Shown: one piece after another, positions 34,393 to 44,105 of the stretch
How positions within the stretch are numbered: the first letter of the stretch is position 1
Layout of the letters: each line of letters starts with the position of its first letter
Source: Flagellimonas yonaguniensis
GTDB taxonomy: Bacteria; Bacteroidota; Bacteroidia; Flavobacteriales; Flavobacteriaceae
Reading direction: 5' to 3'
Assembly: GCF_029193885.1 (NCBI RefSeq)
Contig: NZ_JARFVB010000001.1
Span: forward strand, 248,001 to 312,000
DNA length: 64,000 bases
Notes under the pieces: generated by a model
Databases searched by the model: none
What the model saw: only the letters and a program-made list of their open reading frames with translations
Told to the model about the DNA's origin: nothing
Translations under genes and position numbers: made by a program

Positions 34393-35720
34393 TTTTGTTT
34401 TGTGGTTTTTATTCCTGGAAGTAACATTATTCCATCTGTTCTCCATATTTTATATGCTCCGTACAAGTTCCAAAACGCCAACGATATTGCTGTACTTAGG
34501 GCTGCTCCATTCATTCCATAAATCGGTATAAGAACCAAATTTAACACTATATTGAGTACCAGCGAGACAATCAACATATTTCTAAACAGGACTTGTCTTC
34601 CCGTCATATTCAAATAATTGCCCACAGGACCACACATAGCATTGATCATTTGCCCCAGAATTACAATTATCAAAGCATTTTTAGCCAAATGGTAATTGTT
34701 TCCGAAAAAACCCAGCAATTGTTCTGCAAAAACAATCGCGATGACCAAAATGGGAAAGGTCAACAAAAAATTTAGATTAACAGCTGTTTTTAATAGTTTC
34801 TTTAATTTGGTATGCTCTTTTGATGTATACAGTTCAGAAATACTAGGTGATAACACTGTATTTATGGTCATGAGAACAATATTGATTATAACTGTAATCT
34901 TCATTGCTGTACCATAATAGGCTATTATTTCAAACCCTTCATAAAACTTTAAAATAACACTATCGATGCTTTGCATGATCAACAATGACATGGCACTGAA
35001 CGACATGGGTATTGAAACCCTTAAAATATCCCGATAAGACGTTTTAAATGAGGTTTTATCCATCTTTCTTGTCCCTTTCTTCAATTTTAAATGGATAAAT
35101 GCCGTGGACACTATTGCGACAATATACAGGGATATGATGTAACCCCAGATGACGTACCTATCCAAATCATTGAAAATAAGAGCCAAAAAAATAATCAGAA
35201 TCAGCCCAAACCGTAAAATTGACCGTAAGAATTCTGAAAAAAATAGTTTGTTGTATGCCCTGATTACCTGGAAATTCAAAGTCATAATTGCAAAAGGGAT
35301 CGTCCCGATTATTGAAAAGTCCAGCACTTCTTTGTTCTCTATTACAAATGCTGGCTTTAAAATGAACGAAAACCCAACATAGATCAATAAAAGAACAGCA
35401 TAGGCCGCAAGAATCAAAAGCGTTGACCTAGTATATAAAATGGACTTGAAATGCCCCTTGCCAGATGAGTCGTACTGTCCTGAAAATTGAAAAAAAGAAG
35501 TGTTCATCCCCAATAAAACAATAGTGCCCAGTATAACTATTAAATATGATATATAGTTGTATTTTCCAACCAAAACATCATTTGTAAAGTTTGTTAGCAC
35601 AAGTAGGCTGCAGAACTGCAGAAATACCCCTGAGACCCTAATAAACAATGATATAATACTGGATTTTACGAACCCTTGCTTTTTTGCTGAAAAAAGTTTT
35701 CTTTTTATATCATGAATCAT
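34389..35720 (-). CDS. Wzx-like polysaccharide flippase
   Basis: 443 residues with twelve to fourteen membrane helices of the MATE/MOP type; starts MIHDIKRKLFSAKKQGFVKSS and contains the family-typical Asn/Gly-rich helix breaks. It should flip the undecaprenyl-linked repeat across the inner membrane. The start overlaps the cysN stop by 1 base (TAATG), which ties the flippase transcript to the PAPS genes. Confidence 0.9.
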   Translation of the reverse strand: MIHDIKRKLFSAKKQGFVKSSIISLFIRVSGVFLQFCSLLVLTNFTNDVLVGKYNYISYLIVILGTIVLLGMNTSFFQFSGQYDSSGKGHFKSILYTRSTLLILAAYAVLLLIYVGFSFILKPAFVIENKEVLDFSIIGTIPFAIMTLNFQVIRAYNKLFFSEFLRSILRFGLILIIFLALIFNDLDRYVIWGYIISLYIVAIVSTAFIHLKLKKGTRKMDKTSFKTSYRDILRVSIPMSFSAMSLLIMQSIDSVILKFYEGFEIIAYYGTAMKITVIINIVLMTINTVLSPSISELYTSKEHTKLKKLLKTAVNLNFLLTFPILVIAIVFAEQLLGFFGNNYHLAKNALIIVILGQMINAMCGPVGNYLNMTGRQVLFRNMLIVSLVLNIVLNLVLIPIYGMNGAALSTAISLAFWNLYGAYKIWRTDGIMLLPGIKTTKQK

Positions 35721-36973
35721 TACACGATCATTCCAGCGGCCACGGTCTCGTTCGTGGCATCATCAATCAAAATAATGCTACCCGTGGTCCTGTTTTCACG
35801 GTAAGGATCCACCATCAATGGTTTGGTGGTTCTGATGCGCACCTTGCATATATCATTCATGGACATTTCCACGTCCTCGGCACTGCGATTCAAGGTATTG
35901 ATGTCGATTTTGTACAACACCTCCTTGATCATGGCTTTTTGCTCGTTAGAGGTGTGCTTTATGGTGTATTTTGCCCTAGGCTTTGCAGGGCTGTTGTTCA
36001 ACCAGCAGAGCATTACCTCAATATCTTGCTGTGCTTCCGGTTTGTTATTGGAACGAACGATCATGTCGCCTCTACTGATATCAATGTCATCCTCAAGGGT
36101 AATGGAAACCGACATTGGGGCGAAAGATTCTTCGACCTCCCCAGAAAAAGTGTCGATAGTTTTAATTTTTGATGTGAAGCCTGAAGGCATTACGGTGACC
36201 TCATCGCCTTTTCTCAATACACCGCTTGCCATTCTGCCCGCATAACCGCGATAGTCTCTAAATTCATCGCTTTGGGGCCTCAGAACTGTTTGTACCGGGA
36301 ATCTGGCGTCCACTTTGTTGATGTCGCTGCTAATGTGCATGGTCTCCAAGGTGTGCAAAAGAGGGGCCCCTTGATACCAATCCATATTTTCCGATCGATT
36401 TACCACATTATCCCCCAACAACGCACTTATTGGTATAAACCGAACATCCTTAACCAGCAATTTGGAAGAAAACTCTTCAAACTGGGAAATCACTTTGTTG
36501 TATGCCTCTTCCGAAAAATCCACTAGATCCATCTTGTTGATACAGACGATAACGTGTGGTATTTGTAGCAAAGAAGCAATAAAAGCATGCCTCTTGGTCT
36601 GCTCGATGACACCGTGTCTTGCATCCACCAAAATAATGGCAGCGTTTGCCGTTGATGCCCCAGTGACCATGTTTCGGGTATATTGTATATGTCCAGGGGT
36701 GTCTGCAATGATGAACTTTCGCTTTGGGGTTGTGAAGTAACGATAGGCCACATCAATGGTGATTCCTTGCTCTCTTTCATCACGAAGACCATCGGTGAAA
36801 AGCGCCAAATCCACACCTTCGTGACCTTTCTTTTTACTGGTGCTCTCAATAGCTTCCAGTTGATCCTCGAATATTGACTTGGAATCGAATAATAGTCTTC
36901 CTATCAGGGTACTTTTCCCATCATCTACACTTCCTGCCGTAGTAAATCTTAATAGCTGATTGTTGTCCAACAT
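35720..36973 (-). CDS. cysN: Sulfate adenylyltransferase subunit 1 (GTPase)
   Basis: 417 residues. EF-Tu-like GTPase: P-loop GSVDDGKS at 14-21, switch II DTPGH, and NKMD. It stimulates ATP sulfurylase subunit CysD to make adenylyl sulfate. No APS kinase domain is fused; this function is supplied by the separate cysC. Six bases after the cysD stop in the order cysC-cysD-cysN. Confidence 0.96.
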   Translation of the reverse strand: MLDNNQLLRFTTAGSVDDGKSTLIGRLLFDSKSIFEDQLEAIESTSKKKGHEGVDLALFTDGLRDEREQGITIDVAYRYFTTPKRKFIIADTPGHIQYTRNMVTGASTANAAIILVDARHGVIEQTKRHAFIASLLQIPHVIVCINKMDLVDFSEEAYNKVISQFEEFSSKLLVKDVRFIPISALLGDNVVNRSENMDWYQGAPLLHTLETMHISSDINKVDARFPVQTVLRPQSDEFRDYRGYAGRMASGVLRKGDEVTVMPSGFTSKIKTIDTFSGEVEESFAPMSVSITLEDDIDISRGDMIVRSNNKPEAQQDIEVMLCWLNNSPAKPRAKYTIKHTSNEQKAMIKEVLYKIDINTLNRSAEDVEMSMNDICKVRIRTTKPLMVDPYRENRTTGSIILIDDATNETVAAGMIV

Positions 36974-36979
36974 ATCTCT

Positions 36980-37885
36980 CTAAAAATATCCTTGTTTTTT
37001 TCTGTCTTCCATTGCTGTTTCCGAACGTTTGTCATCGCTTCGATTTCCACGCTCAGTTTGTCTCATAGCCGATACTTCTTGTGCAATTTTCTCTACCGTA
37101 TCCGCATCCGATTCGATTCCGCCGGTAATGGTAATGTCCCCAAGTGTTCTAAAGCGTATTTTCTTGGTGACCACTTCCTCCCCTTCATCCAACTTTAAGA
37201 ATTCAGAGTTGGGAATCCATGAGTTACTTCTCCAAACAACTTCACGCTCATGGGCAAAGTAAAGTGATGGTATCTGTATGTTTTCCCGTTTGATATAGTT
37301 CCAAACATCCATTTCGGTCCAATTACTTATTGGAAAAACCCGGAAATGCTCTCCTTCGAATTGTTTTCCGTTGAACAAATTCCACAGCTCTGGGCGCTGG
37401 TTCTTTGGGTCCCATTGGCCAAAATCGTCACGATGTGAGAAGAAACGTTCCTTGGCACGGGCTTTTTCTTCGTCCCTTCTACCTCCACCTATCGCACAAT
37501 CCACTTTATTGGATTCAATCGCATCCAACAAGGTGGTTATTTGAAGTGCATTTCTTGTGGCGTTCTTTCCTTTTTCCTCGGCAACCCTTCCTTGGTCGAT
37601 CGATTCCTGTACAGAACCTACAATAAGTCGTACGCCCAAACTATCGATAAGGTCGTCCCTGAACTTGATAGTTTCCGGAAAGTTGTGTCCCGTGTCCACG
37701 TGCATCAAAGCAAATGGTATTTTACTGGGATAAAATGCTTTTCTTGCCAAATGGGTTACCACAATGGAGTCCTTACCTCCAGAAAACAAGATTACCGGGT
37801 TTTGGAACTGGGCCCAAACTTCCCTAAGCACAAAAATGGCTTCGGACTCTAGCTCGTCTAAATAGTTTAAATAGTATTTACTCAT
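36980..37885 (-). CDS. cysD: Sulfate adenylyltransferase subunit 2
   Basis: 301 residues. PP-loop SGGKDS at 35-40, later IGGGRRDEEKARAKER and YFAHEREVVWR, all CysD hallmarks. Forms APS from sulfate and ATP together with CysN. Its start coincides with the end of the cysC gene, so translation is coupled. Confidence 0.97.
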   Translation of the reverse strand: MSKYYLNYLDELESEAIFVLREVWAQFQNPVILFSGGKDSIVVTHLARKAFYPSKIPFALMHVDTGHNFPETIKFRDDLIDSLGVRLIVGSVQESIDQGRVAEEKGKNATRNALQITTLLDAIESNKVDCAIGGGRRDEEKARAKERFFSHRDDFGQWDPKNQRPELWNLFNGKQFEGEHFRVFPISNWTEMDVWNYIKRENIQIPSLYFAHEREVVWRSNSWIPNSEFLKLDEGEEVVTKKIRFRTLGDITITGGIESDADTVEKIAQEVSAMRQTERGNRSDDKRSETAMEDRKKQGYF

Positions 37886-38475
37886 TACAATTGTAATTTG
37901 GGTCGAATCAATTCGTATATTCTGTTAACGGCACCTTCAACGGTCTCTTTCTCCGTTAAAGTGATATCTGGGCGCAAAGGTACTTCATACGGACTGGAAA
38001 TGCCCGTCATATCCTTTATTTCTCCTTTTCTTGCTTTTTTATAAAGACCTTTTACATCTCTTTTTTCACATTCTTCCAAACTGGTGTTGACAAATACCTC
38101 AACATAATTTTCCTCGCCCACGGTTTCTTTGATGAAATTTCGGTCTTTTTCAAAAGGAGCCACAAAAGCCGCCAAAACCACCATTCCCGCATCTACGAAA
38201 AGGTTGGCTACCTCTCCTATTCTTCGATTGTTCTCTGAGCGATCTTCAGCCGAAAAACTTAAGTCCTTATTGATTCCCTTGCGTACATTGTCACCGTCAA
38301 GAGTATAGGTTTTTATCTTCTCTTCTACCAATTTTTGTTCAAGAGCATTGGCTATAGTGGATTTTCCCGAACCTGAAAGGCCCGTGAAAAATATAAGGAA
38401 CGAACTATGGCCGTTGGCCTTTCTTCTTTCGTTCATTCCGATTTTATAGTTATGTTTTATGATGTTCTCCTCCAT
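37885..38475 (-). CDS. cysC: Adenylylsulfate kinase
   Basis: 196 residues. P-loop GLSGSGKST at 32-40, LDGDNVRKGINKDLSFS, and the lid-region signature RDVKGLYKKARKGEIKDMTG. It phosphorylates APS to PAPS. At the position of the phospho-accepting serine known from E. coli CysC (FISPHRAER) this protein has alanine (Ala106 in FVAPFEKDR). It overlaps the DUF2061 gene by 19 bases. Confidence 0.95.
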   Translation of the reverse strand: MEENIIKHNYKIGMNERRKANGHSSFLIFFTGLSGSGKSTIANALEQKLVEEKIKTYTLDGDNVRKGINKDLSFSAEDRSENNRRIGEVANLFVDAGMVVLAAFVAPFEKDRNFIKETVGEENYVEVFVNTSLEECEKRDVKGLYKKARKGEIKDMTGISSPYEVPLRPDITLTEKETVEGAVNRIYELIRPKLQL

Positions 38476-38891
38476 TTTTTTGCTCGTTTTCTTTTATCAA
38501 GACCATAGTTGATTTTGTACCATCCTCTTTCATGAAAATAGTACAATATCATTTTTGTAATGACTTCGGCAAATCCGATTTTAAGACCCGTATAGGGGTT
38601 TCCTGATATTATCCAGGACAGCACAATGGTATCCAAGGTTCCCAATACACGCCAGGTAATGGTCTTGATGATGTGTCTTTTTCTACTATCACCTATACCA
38701 ACTTTGACCCAAACCCTTTCATGAAAATAATATAGGGTCATTTTGGTAATGACCTCTGCCAAACCTATCTTAAGTCCGGTAAAAGGATTTCCCGTGATGA
38801 TCCATGATAGCACAATGGTGTCCAACGTGCCCACCATTCTCCATGTGATGGTCTTGGCCAAGTGCCTTTTATAGGAAACCTTTTGTGTCAT
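38457..38891 (-). CDS. Tandem DUF2061 membrane protein
   Basis: 144 residues made of two near-identical halves of about 60 residues, each with KTITWR, GTLDTIVLSWIITGNP (or ISGNP), and GFAEVITKMILYYFHER. The DNA also aligns along both halves, so this is a fairly recent internal duplication. DUF2061 proteins are small membrane proteins often encoded beside cysDNC; their role is unknown. Lies between cysQ (adjacent, 0 bases) and cysC (19-base overlap). Confidence 0.93.
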   Translation of the reverse strand: MTQKVSYKRHLAKTITWRMVGTLDTIVLSWIITGNPFTGLKIGLAEVITKMTLYYFHERVWVKVGIGDSRKRHIIKTITWRVLGTLDTIVLSWIISGNPYTGLKIGFAEVITKMILYYFHERGWYKINYGLDKRKRAKKWRRTS

Positions 38892-39701
38892 TTACCTAAC
38901 TAAGAAAAATGGGTTTAGTAGGTTTTCCTTATTGTAAGTAAGGTCTTTGCCTGTTTCCCAATTGGTCACTTTCAAGCCAATCGCCGTGCAAATGGCATGG
39001 CCGGCAGCCGTATCCCATTCCATAGTGGGGGCTACCCTGGGGTAGATGTCCGCTTTTCCTTCGGCCACGATACAAAACTTTAATGAACTTCCTTTGGAGA
39101 CAATTTCCACTTCTTTTCCTTCACTTTTTAATCCCTCTATGAACTGTTCCGTCTTTTCATTCATGTGAGATCGACTACCCACGACCTTGGTTATTGAACC
39201 ACTCTTTTCCGAGGAGAGCAACTGATTTTCTTTATCAAAAAGATTGCTTGGCAATTCTTTTGTGTTACCAACCACTATTTTATATGACTTTCCTTCCTCA
39301 ACATTGGCGTAATAGAGTTCTTGAGTGACAGGAACATATATTGCCCCTAGAATTGGGGTTTCATTTTTTATCAATGCTATGTTTACCGTAAACTCGCCAT
39401 TTCTTTTGATGAACTCCTTTGTACCGTCCAAGGGATCTACCATCCAGCAAACATCCCAGTTTTTCCTTTCACTGTAATCAAGGTTCTTCTTCTCCTCACT
39501 GATTATGGGAATATCCGTCTTGGTCAAATAGGACATGATTACTTTGTTGGACTCAAGATCGGCACGGGTTAGTGGTGAGTCATCTTTTTTGAATTCGGTT
39601 TCAAAATCAGCCGAATCATATATTTCCATGATAACATTTCCAGCATCAATGGAAGCCTCTATGGCAAGGGCAAGTTGTTCTTTTAAATCTATGGGGTTCA
39701 A
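38892..39701 (-). CDS. cysQ: 3'(2'),5'-bisphosphate nucleotidase
   Basis: 269 residues, inositol-monophosphatase fold. Metal-binding DPLDGTKEF from Asp89, EE pair in IISEEKK, and the C-terminal WDTAAGHAI. It removes PAP, the inhibitory by-product of sulfotransferases, which fits its place in this operon. Followed directly by the DUF2061 gene. Confidence 0.95.
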   Translation of the reverse strand: MNPIDLKEQLALAIEASIDAGNVIMEIYDSADFETEFKKDDSPLTRADLESNKVIMSYLTKTDIPIISEEKKNLDYSERKNWDVCWMVDPLDGTKEFIKRNGEFTVNIALIKNETPILGAIYVPVTQELYYANVEEGKSYKIVVGNTKELPSNLFDKENQLLSSEKSGSITKVVGSRSHMNEKTEQFIEGLKSEGKEVEIVSKGSSLKFCIVAEGKADIYPRVAPTMEWDTAAGHAICTAIGLKVTNWETGKDLTYNKENLLNPFFLVR

Positions 39702-39712
39702 TTTTGTGTTTT

Positions 39713-40261
39713 TTATGTTAGTGTGCTCAAATAGTTTGGCAAGTTCTTATCTTTTTTAGAGAGTAGCAAATCCTCCGTACCGATTAACCACTTTATATTC
39801 AGTTCGTGACAATCGAATCGAATGCCTCCTTCAGCTCTTTTGTTATAATGATTGTCGCATTTATACAACACCTTCGCCGATTCGCTCAATGTTAAAAAGC
39901 CATGTGCAAAGCCTCTTGGCACAAACAATTGTTTTTTGTCTTTACTGTTGAGCTCCATTGAGAAATATTTTGCAAATGTAGGAGAATCTTTACGTAAATC
40001 AACCGCTACATCCTGAATTCTACCCTCTAACACTGAAACCAGCTTGGCCTGGGCATGCTGTCCTTTCTGAAAATGAAGTCCTCTCAACACCCCTTTTTTG
40101 GAAAAAGATTGGTTATCCTGTACGAAATTCACTTCACGACCAATGGCTTCACAAAAATCCTTGTGATTATAACTCTCAAAAAAATAGCCTCGATTATCTT
40201 CAAAAATTGTTGGCTCTATAATAAAGCATCCTTTTAATTTGGTCTCCGTTGCTTTTATCAT
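39713..40261 (-). CDS. rfbC: dTDP-4-dehydrorhamnose 3,5-epimerase
   Basis: 182 residues, cupin fold. Conserved [32 protein letters not shown] with the catalytic His, and [13 protein letters not shown]. Third step of dTDP-L-rhamnose synthesis. The start overlaps the rfbA stop by 4 bases. Confidence 0.97.
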   Translation of the reverse strand: MIKATETKLKGCFIIEPTIFEDNRGYFFESYNHKDFCEAIGREVNFVQDNQSFSKKGVLRGLHFQKGQHAQAKLVSVLEGRIQDVAVDLRKDSPTFAKYFSMELNSKDKKQLFVPRGFAHGFLTLSESAKVLYKCDNHYNKRAEGGIRFDCHELNIKWLIGTEDLLLSKKDKNLPNYLSTLT

Positions 40262-41127
40262 GCTTCTTTGTTCAATATGCCCAACAATCTTTCTCCATAA
40301 CCACTCTTCATCAGGGGTTCGGCCAAATCCTTCAGTTCCTCTTCGGTAATATAGCCCATTTCATAAGCGGCCACCTCTATTGAACCCGTTATCAAGCCCT
40401 GACGCTCTTCAATGACCTCCACAAATTGCGATGCCTGCATCAAAGCCTGAAATGTCCCTGTATCCAGCCAAGCAGTTCCCCGATCCAATATACTTACGCT
40501 GAGCTTTCCTTTTTTCAAATATTCTTTGTTCACATCGGTAATTTCCAATTCGCCCCGTGCGCTTGGCTTAATGTTTTTGGCTATGGATATTACTTCATTG
40601 TCATAAAAATAAATGCCCGGCACCACATAATTGGATTTCGGTTTCTTGGGCTTTTCCTCTATACTGATGGCTTTTCCTTCCTCATCAAACTCTACCACAC
40701 CATATCGTTGTGGGTCGTTTACCCGATAGGCATAAATAATTCCCCCTTTAGGGTTGTTGTTGGTTTGCAGCAGTTTGGACAAACCTGCACCATAAAAAAT
40801 ATTGTCCCCTAAAATCAAAGCGACCTTGTCCTTTCCAATAAAGTTTGCCCCAATAATAAATGCTTCCGCCAAGCCATTAGGGGATTCTTGGGCCGCATAG
40901 GAAAAAGAGCAACCGTATTTTTTTCCATCGCCCAACAGCTCTTTGAAGAGGGGCAGGTCCTTTGGTGTGGAAATAATCAATATTTCATGGATTCCCGCAT
41001 ACATTAAGGTGGACAACGGATAATAAATCATCGGCTTGTCGTAAATGGGCATCAACTGCTTGCTTACCGAAAGGGTAAGTGGGTGCAACCTGCTTCCTGT
41101 TCCTCCTGCCAAGATGATTCCTTTCAT
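40258..41127 (-). CDS. rfbA: Glucose-1-phosphate thymidylyltransferase
   Basis: 289 residues from the ATG at 41127, giving the standard [18 protein letters not shown]; an upstream start would only read into rfbB sequence. Contains [28 protein letters not shown], and the metal-binding TAWLDTGT. First step of dTDP-rhamnose synthesis. Confidence 0.97.
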   Translation of the reverse strand: MKGIILAGGTGSRLHPLTLSVSKQLMPIYDKPMIYYPLSTLMYAGIHEILIISTPKDLPLFKELLGDGKKYGCSFSYAAQESPNGLAEAFIIGANFIGKDKVALILGDNIFYGAGLSKLLQTNNNPKGGIIYAYRVNDPQRYGVVEFDEEGKAISIEEKPKKPKSNYVVPGIYFYDNEVISIAKNIKPSARGELEITDVNKEYLKKGKLSVSILDRGTAWLDTGTFQALMQASQFVEVIEERQGLITGSIEVAAYEMGYITEEELKDLAEPLMKSGYGERLLGILNKEA

Positions 41128-41131
41128 TTTT

Positions 41132-42193
41132 TTATGCTTGATATTGCTTTTTATAATATTCCAAATAGTCTCCTGATGTAACATGGTCCAACCATTCCTG
41201 ATTTTCAAAATACCAATCTATGGTATTTTCGAGACCTTCCTCAAAAGTAACAGAGGGCTTCCAACCCAATTCCTGGTTGATTTTGGTCGCATCAATGGCA
41301 TACCTTAAATCGTGTCCTGGGCGATCCTTTACAAAGGTTATCAGTTTTTCAGATGCCCCCTCTTGTCTGTTGAGTTTTTTATCCATCAATCGGCACAACA
41401 ATTTGGTCAAATCGATGTTCTTCCATTCATTAAAACCACCAACATTGTAGGTTTCTCCTTTTTTTCCTTTGTGGAAGATGAGGTCAATGGCCTCTGCATG
41501 GTCTTTCACAAATAGCCAGTCCCTAGTATAATTTCCATCGCCATATACGGGCAACGCCTTATTTTGAATGATATTGTTAATGAACAAGGGTATCAACTTC
41601 TCTGGGAATTGATTGGGGCCGTAATTATTGGAGCAATTGGAAATCACATAGGGCAAACCATAGGTTTCTCCGTATGCTCTTACAAAATGATCGGAACTCG
41701 CTTTTGAGGCAGAATAGGGAGAATTGGGGTCGTATGCTGTTTTTTCGGTAAAAAGCCCCTCTTTGCCCAAACTGCCATAAACTTCATCGGTGCTGATATG
41801 ATAAAACAAGAAATCTGGGTTGTCCTTGGCAACTTGCAATGAGGCATTCAACAAATTGACCGTACCCAAAACATTGGTGCGCACAAAAGACACAGGGTCG
41901 GTAATGGATCGATCCACATGGGATTCTGCGGCCAAATGAATGACGCCATCAAAATGGTTTTGAGAGAAAAGGTCATTCACAAAATCTGCGTCGGCAATGT
42001 CCCCTTTAACAAATGAATAATTGGGGGCCTGCTCAATTTCTTTGAGGTTTTCCAAATTACCGGCATAGGTCAACGCATCAAGATTGAGAACTCTGTAGTT
42101 ACTGTACTTGTTAACAAACTGCCGAACCACATGGGAGCCAATAAAACCGGCTCCTCCCGTGATCAATATATTTTTGAGGGTGTTCTTTTTCAT
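41132..42193 (-). CDS. rfbB: dTDP-glucose 4,6-dehydratase
   Basis: 353 residues. NAD fold GGAGFIGSH at 13-21, [10 protein letters not shown] with the catalytic Thr-Asp-Glu, YSASK with the catalytic Tyr and Lys, and [14 protein letters not shown]. Second step of dTDP-rhamnose synthesis; the order on the transcript is rfbD-rfbB-rfbA-rfbC. Confidence 0.97.
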   Translation of the reverse strand: MKKNTLKNILITGGAGFIGSHVVRQFVNKYSNYRVLNLDALTYAGNLENLKEIEQAPNYSFVKGDIADADFVNDLFSQNHFDGVIHLAAESHVDRSITDPVSFVRTNVLGTVNLLNASLQVAKDNPDFLFYHISTDEVYGSLGKEGLFTEKTAYDPNSPYSASKASSDHFVRAYGETYGLPYVISNCSNNYGPNQFPEKLIPLFINNIIQNKALPVYGDGNYTRDWLFVKDHAEAIDLIFHKGKKGETYNVGGFNEWKNIDLTKLLCRLMDKKLNRQEGASEKLITFVKDRPGHDLRYAIDATKINQELGWKPSVTFEEGLENTIDWYFENQEWLDHVTSGDYLEYYKKQYQA

Positions 42194-42222
42194 ATAAGCT
42201 CCCTTAAAATCCCAGTGTCCAT

Positions 42223-43002
42223 TTATTCTGCAAGAACACTGTTCTTTGGCCTCTTGGCGAAAGTACGATAATTCGCATCCAAAACAAGCTTGACCTTATG
42301 TTTAAGCCCGTTCTCATCCAGTATCTTCTGGGCAAAATCATACCATGTCATCGGTTCCCCATCGGTAAAATGATATAACCCAAATGGCTTGTTTCCCAAT
42401 ACAATTTCCTTCATAATAAACATTGCCAATCTTTCTGTATTGGTCGGACATCCCTCTTGAGCATCTGTTACATACAAGTCTTCTCCATCCAATGCCTTCC
42501 TTAGAATTGTTCTGTAGAAATTATGTCCATATTTTTTGCTGTACAACCAAGATGTACGAATGATATAATGGTTGGGCAGAATCTGTTGAATAAATTTTTC
42601 CCCAGCCAACTTGGACTTTCCGTATTCATTGATGGGGTTTGGTGTGTCATCAATGGAGTATGCGCTCTTCTTTTCCCCATCAAAAACATAATCCGTGGAA
42701 ATATGGATCAGGGTTGTGCCATGCTCCTTGCAAATCTCGGCAAGGTTTTTTACCCCTTCTGCATTGACGGCAAAGGCCTCTTCTGGGTGTTTCTCTGCAT
42801 TTTCGACATTGGTATACGCAGCACAGTTGATGCAGAAATCATACTGTCCTATACGAAAAGTATCGGCCAACTGTACTGGCTGGGCAATATCCAGCTCTGA
42901 AGATGTTTTGAGATCAAAGGAAACTTCGGGAAAATCATGGATATGTTCTTGAAATGTAAGGCCCAATTGGCCTCCGGCTCCAGTTATCAAGATTCGCCCC
43001 AT
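42223..43002 (-). CDS. rfbD: dTDP-4-dehydrorhamnose reductase
   Basis: 259 residues from the ATG at 43002 (MGRILITGAGGQLGLTF). CINCAAYTNVENAE, HISTDYVFDG and PINEYGKSKLAGE carry the SDR catalytic residues. Final step producing dTDP-L-rhamnose. 37 bases after the Wzz-like gene. Confidence 0.96.
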   Translation of the reverse strand: MGRILITGAGGQLGLTFQEHIHDFPEVSFDLKTSSELDIAQPVQLADTFRIGQYDFCINCAAYTNVENAEKHPEEAFAVNAEGVKNLAEICKEHGTTLIHISTDYVFDGEKKSAYSIDDTPNPINEYGKSKLAGEKFIQQILPNHYIIRTSWLYSKKYGHNFYRTILRKALDGEDLYVTDAQEGCPTNTERLAMFIMKEIVLGNKPFGLYHFTDGEPMTWYDFAQKILDENGLKHKVKLVLDANYRTFAKRPKNSVLAE

Positions 43003-43039
43003 AGCATTTTCAGATTCTCCCAAATTATCAACTCACCTC

Positions 43040-44101
43040 TTAAGAATCAACCTGTTCCTTGTTATAGGATTTCAAATACTTGTTAAGCTCCAACAATGCC
43101 AAGAATGCAAATGTGAACACCAACAATAGCACAGGCAGCAAAAATTTATAACTGTTCCAAAAACCTTTTTGTTCAACTCCACGAGTGGGAAAGTCACTTA
43201 TGACATTTATGATGCTTGATTTGTTGGCTCTTTCCCTATTTAATTGGACCAGCCTTTCCTTGAGCACATCTTTTTCTTGCACCAAGGCAAGTTCCCTACT
43301 ACTCGACTCCCCAGTTTCTGCCATGTTTATACTGGTGCCCTGCATGGGTTTTTCAGCTTCTTTTACCAAAACCGTTCTGTATAAGCTTTGGAGGGAATCA
43401 ATCTCCGAGAGCTGGTTTTTATATATATCCTCCTGAAGATCCAAGTTTTCATCATTGATTTTTTTCTGAAGCTTGAAATACTCGTTGACCGCAATAGAAT
43501 TGATTATGGCCGGTTGTGTTTTTTTGGCGACTCTATTATCAGTGCTTATTACAGAAATTTGATGAAACCTAGCGTCCAATGAATTGAAGTTTTGCAAGTA
43601 ATTTTCAAAATCAATGGTCTTGACCGTGGTGGTGTCCAATTCCCGGATGAACTCATCAAAGAGTTTCACCTTTTGATTTTCATCAGAATAGGAATCTGTA
43701 AAAATCTCTTTTATTGTAGATGCTTCGTGCTCTGTAATATTCAATGCAGTTGCCAGTGCAACAGAATCCTGCGCCTCGGCCAAGTCGTTATAAAAGGCAA
43801 TGTTGTTGTACAGCTGTTGAACACTGTTGAAGTTTGGCTCCACTACCATTCTGGAGATGTATTTCTCCGGCAAGACCTTATCCAGAATAAAGCCTCCAAC
43901 ACCACCTATGATAATGGCTGCCGCAATCACAATTATGTTCTTTTGAACAAAAAGGAGAAACAACATGATCAAGTGGAAAATCCCCTTAAATATGCTGCCA
44001 ATGAAATTGAAGAACTTTTGAAAGCCTCTTCCGATCATTTGGAACAACTGTCCCAAATCTATTTCATCTGAATTGTTCTGATTTACTGGTTGGTCTGCCA
44101 T
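43040..44101 (-). CDS. Wzz-like chain-length/co-polymerase protein
   Basis: 353 residues. A long cytoplasmic N terminus with amphipathic segments, one membrane helix near residues 50-75 (NIIVIAAAIIIGGVGGFILD), a long coiled periplasmic domain, and a second membrane helix near 317-340 (FLLPVLLLVFTFAFLALLEL). This topology matches Wzz proteins that set polysaccharide chain length. No kinase domain is present. First gene of the polysaccharide locus proper. Confidence 0.85.
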   Translation of the reverse strand: MADQPVNQNNSDEIDLGQLFQMIGRGFQKFFNFIGSIFKGIFHLIMLFLLFVQKNIIVIAAAIIIGGVGGFILDKVLPEKYISRMVVEPNFNSVQQLYNNIAFYNDLAEAQDSVALATALNITEHEASTIKEIFTDSYSDENQKVKLFDEFIRELDTTTVKTIDFENYLQNFNSLDARFHQISVISTDNRVAKKTQPAIINSIAVNEYFKLQKKINDENLDLQEDIYKNQLSEIDSLQSLYRTVLVKEAEKPMQGTSINMAETGESSSRELALVQEKDVLKERLVQLNRERANKSSIINVISDFPTRGVEQKGFWNSYKFLLPVLLLVFTFAFLALLELNKYLKSYNKEQVDS

Positions 44102-44105
44102 TACC

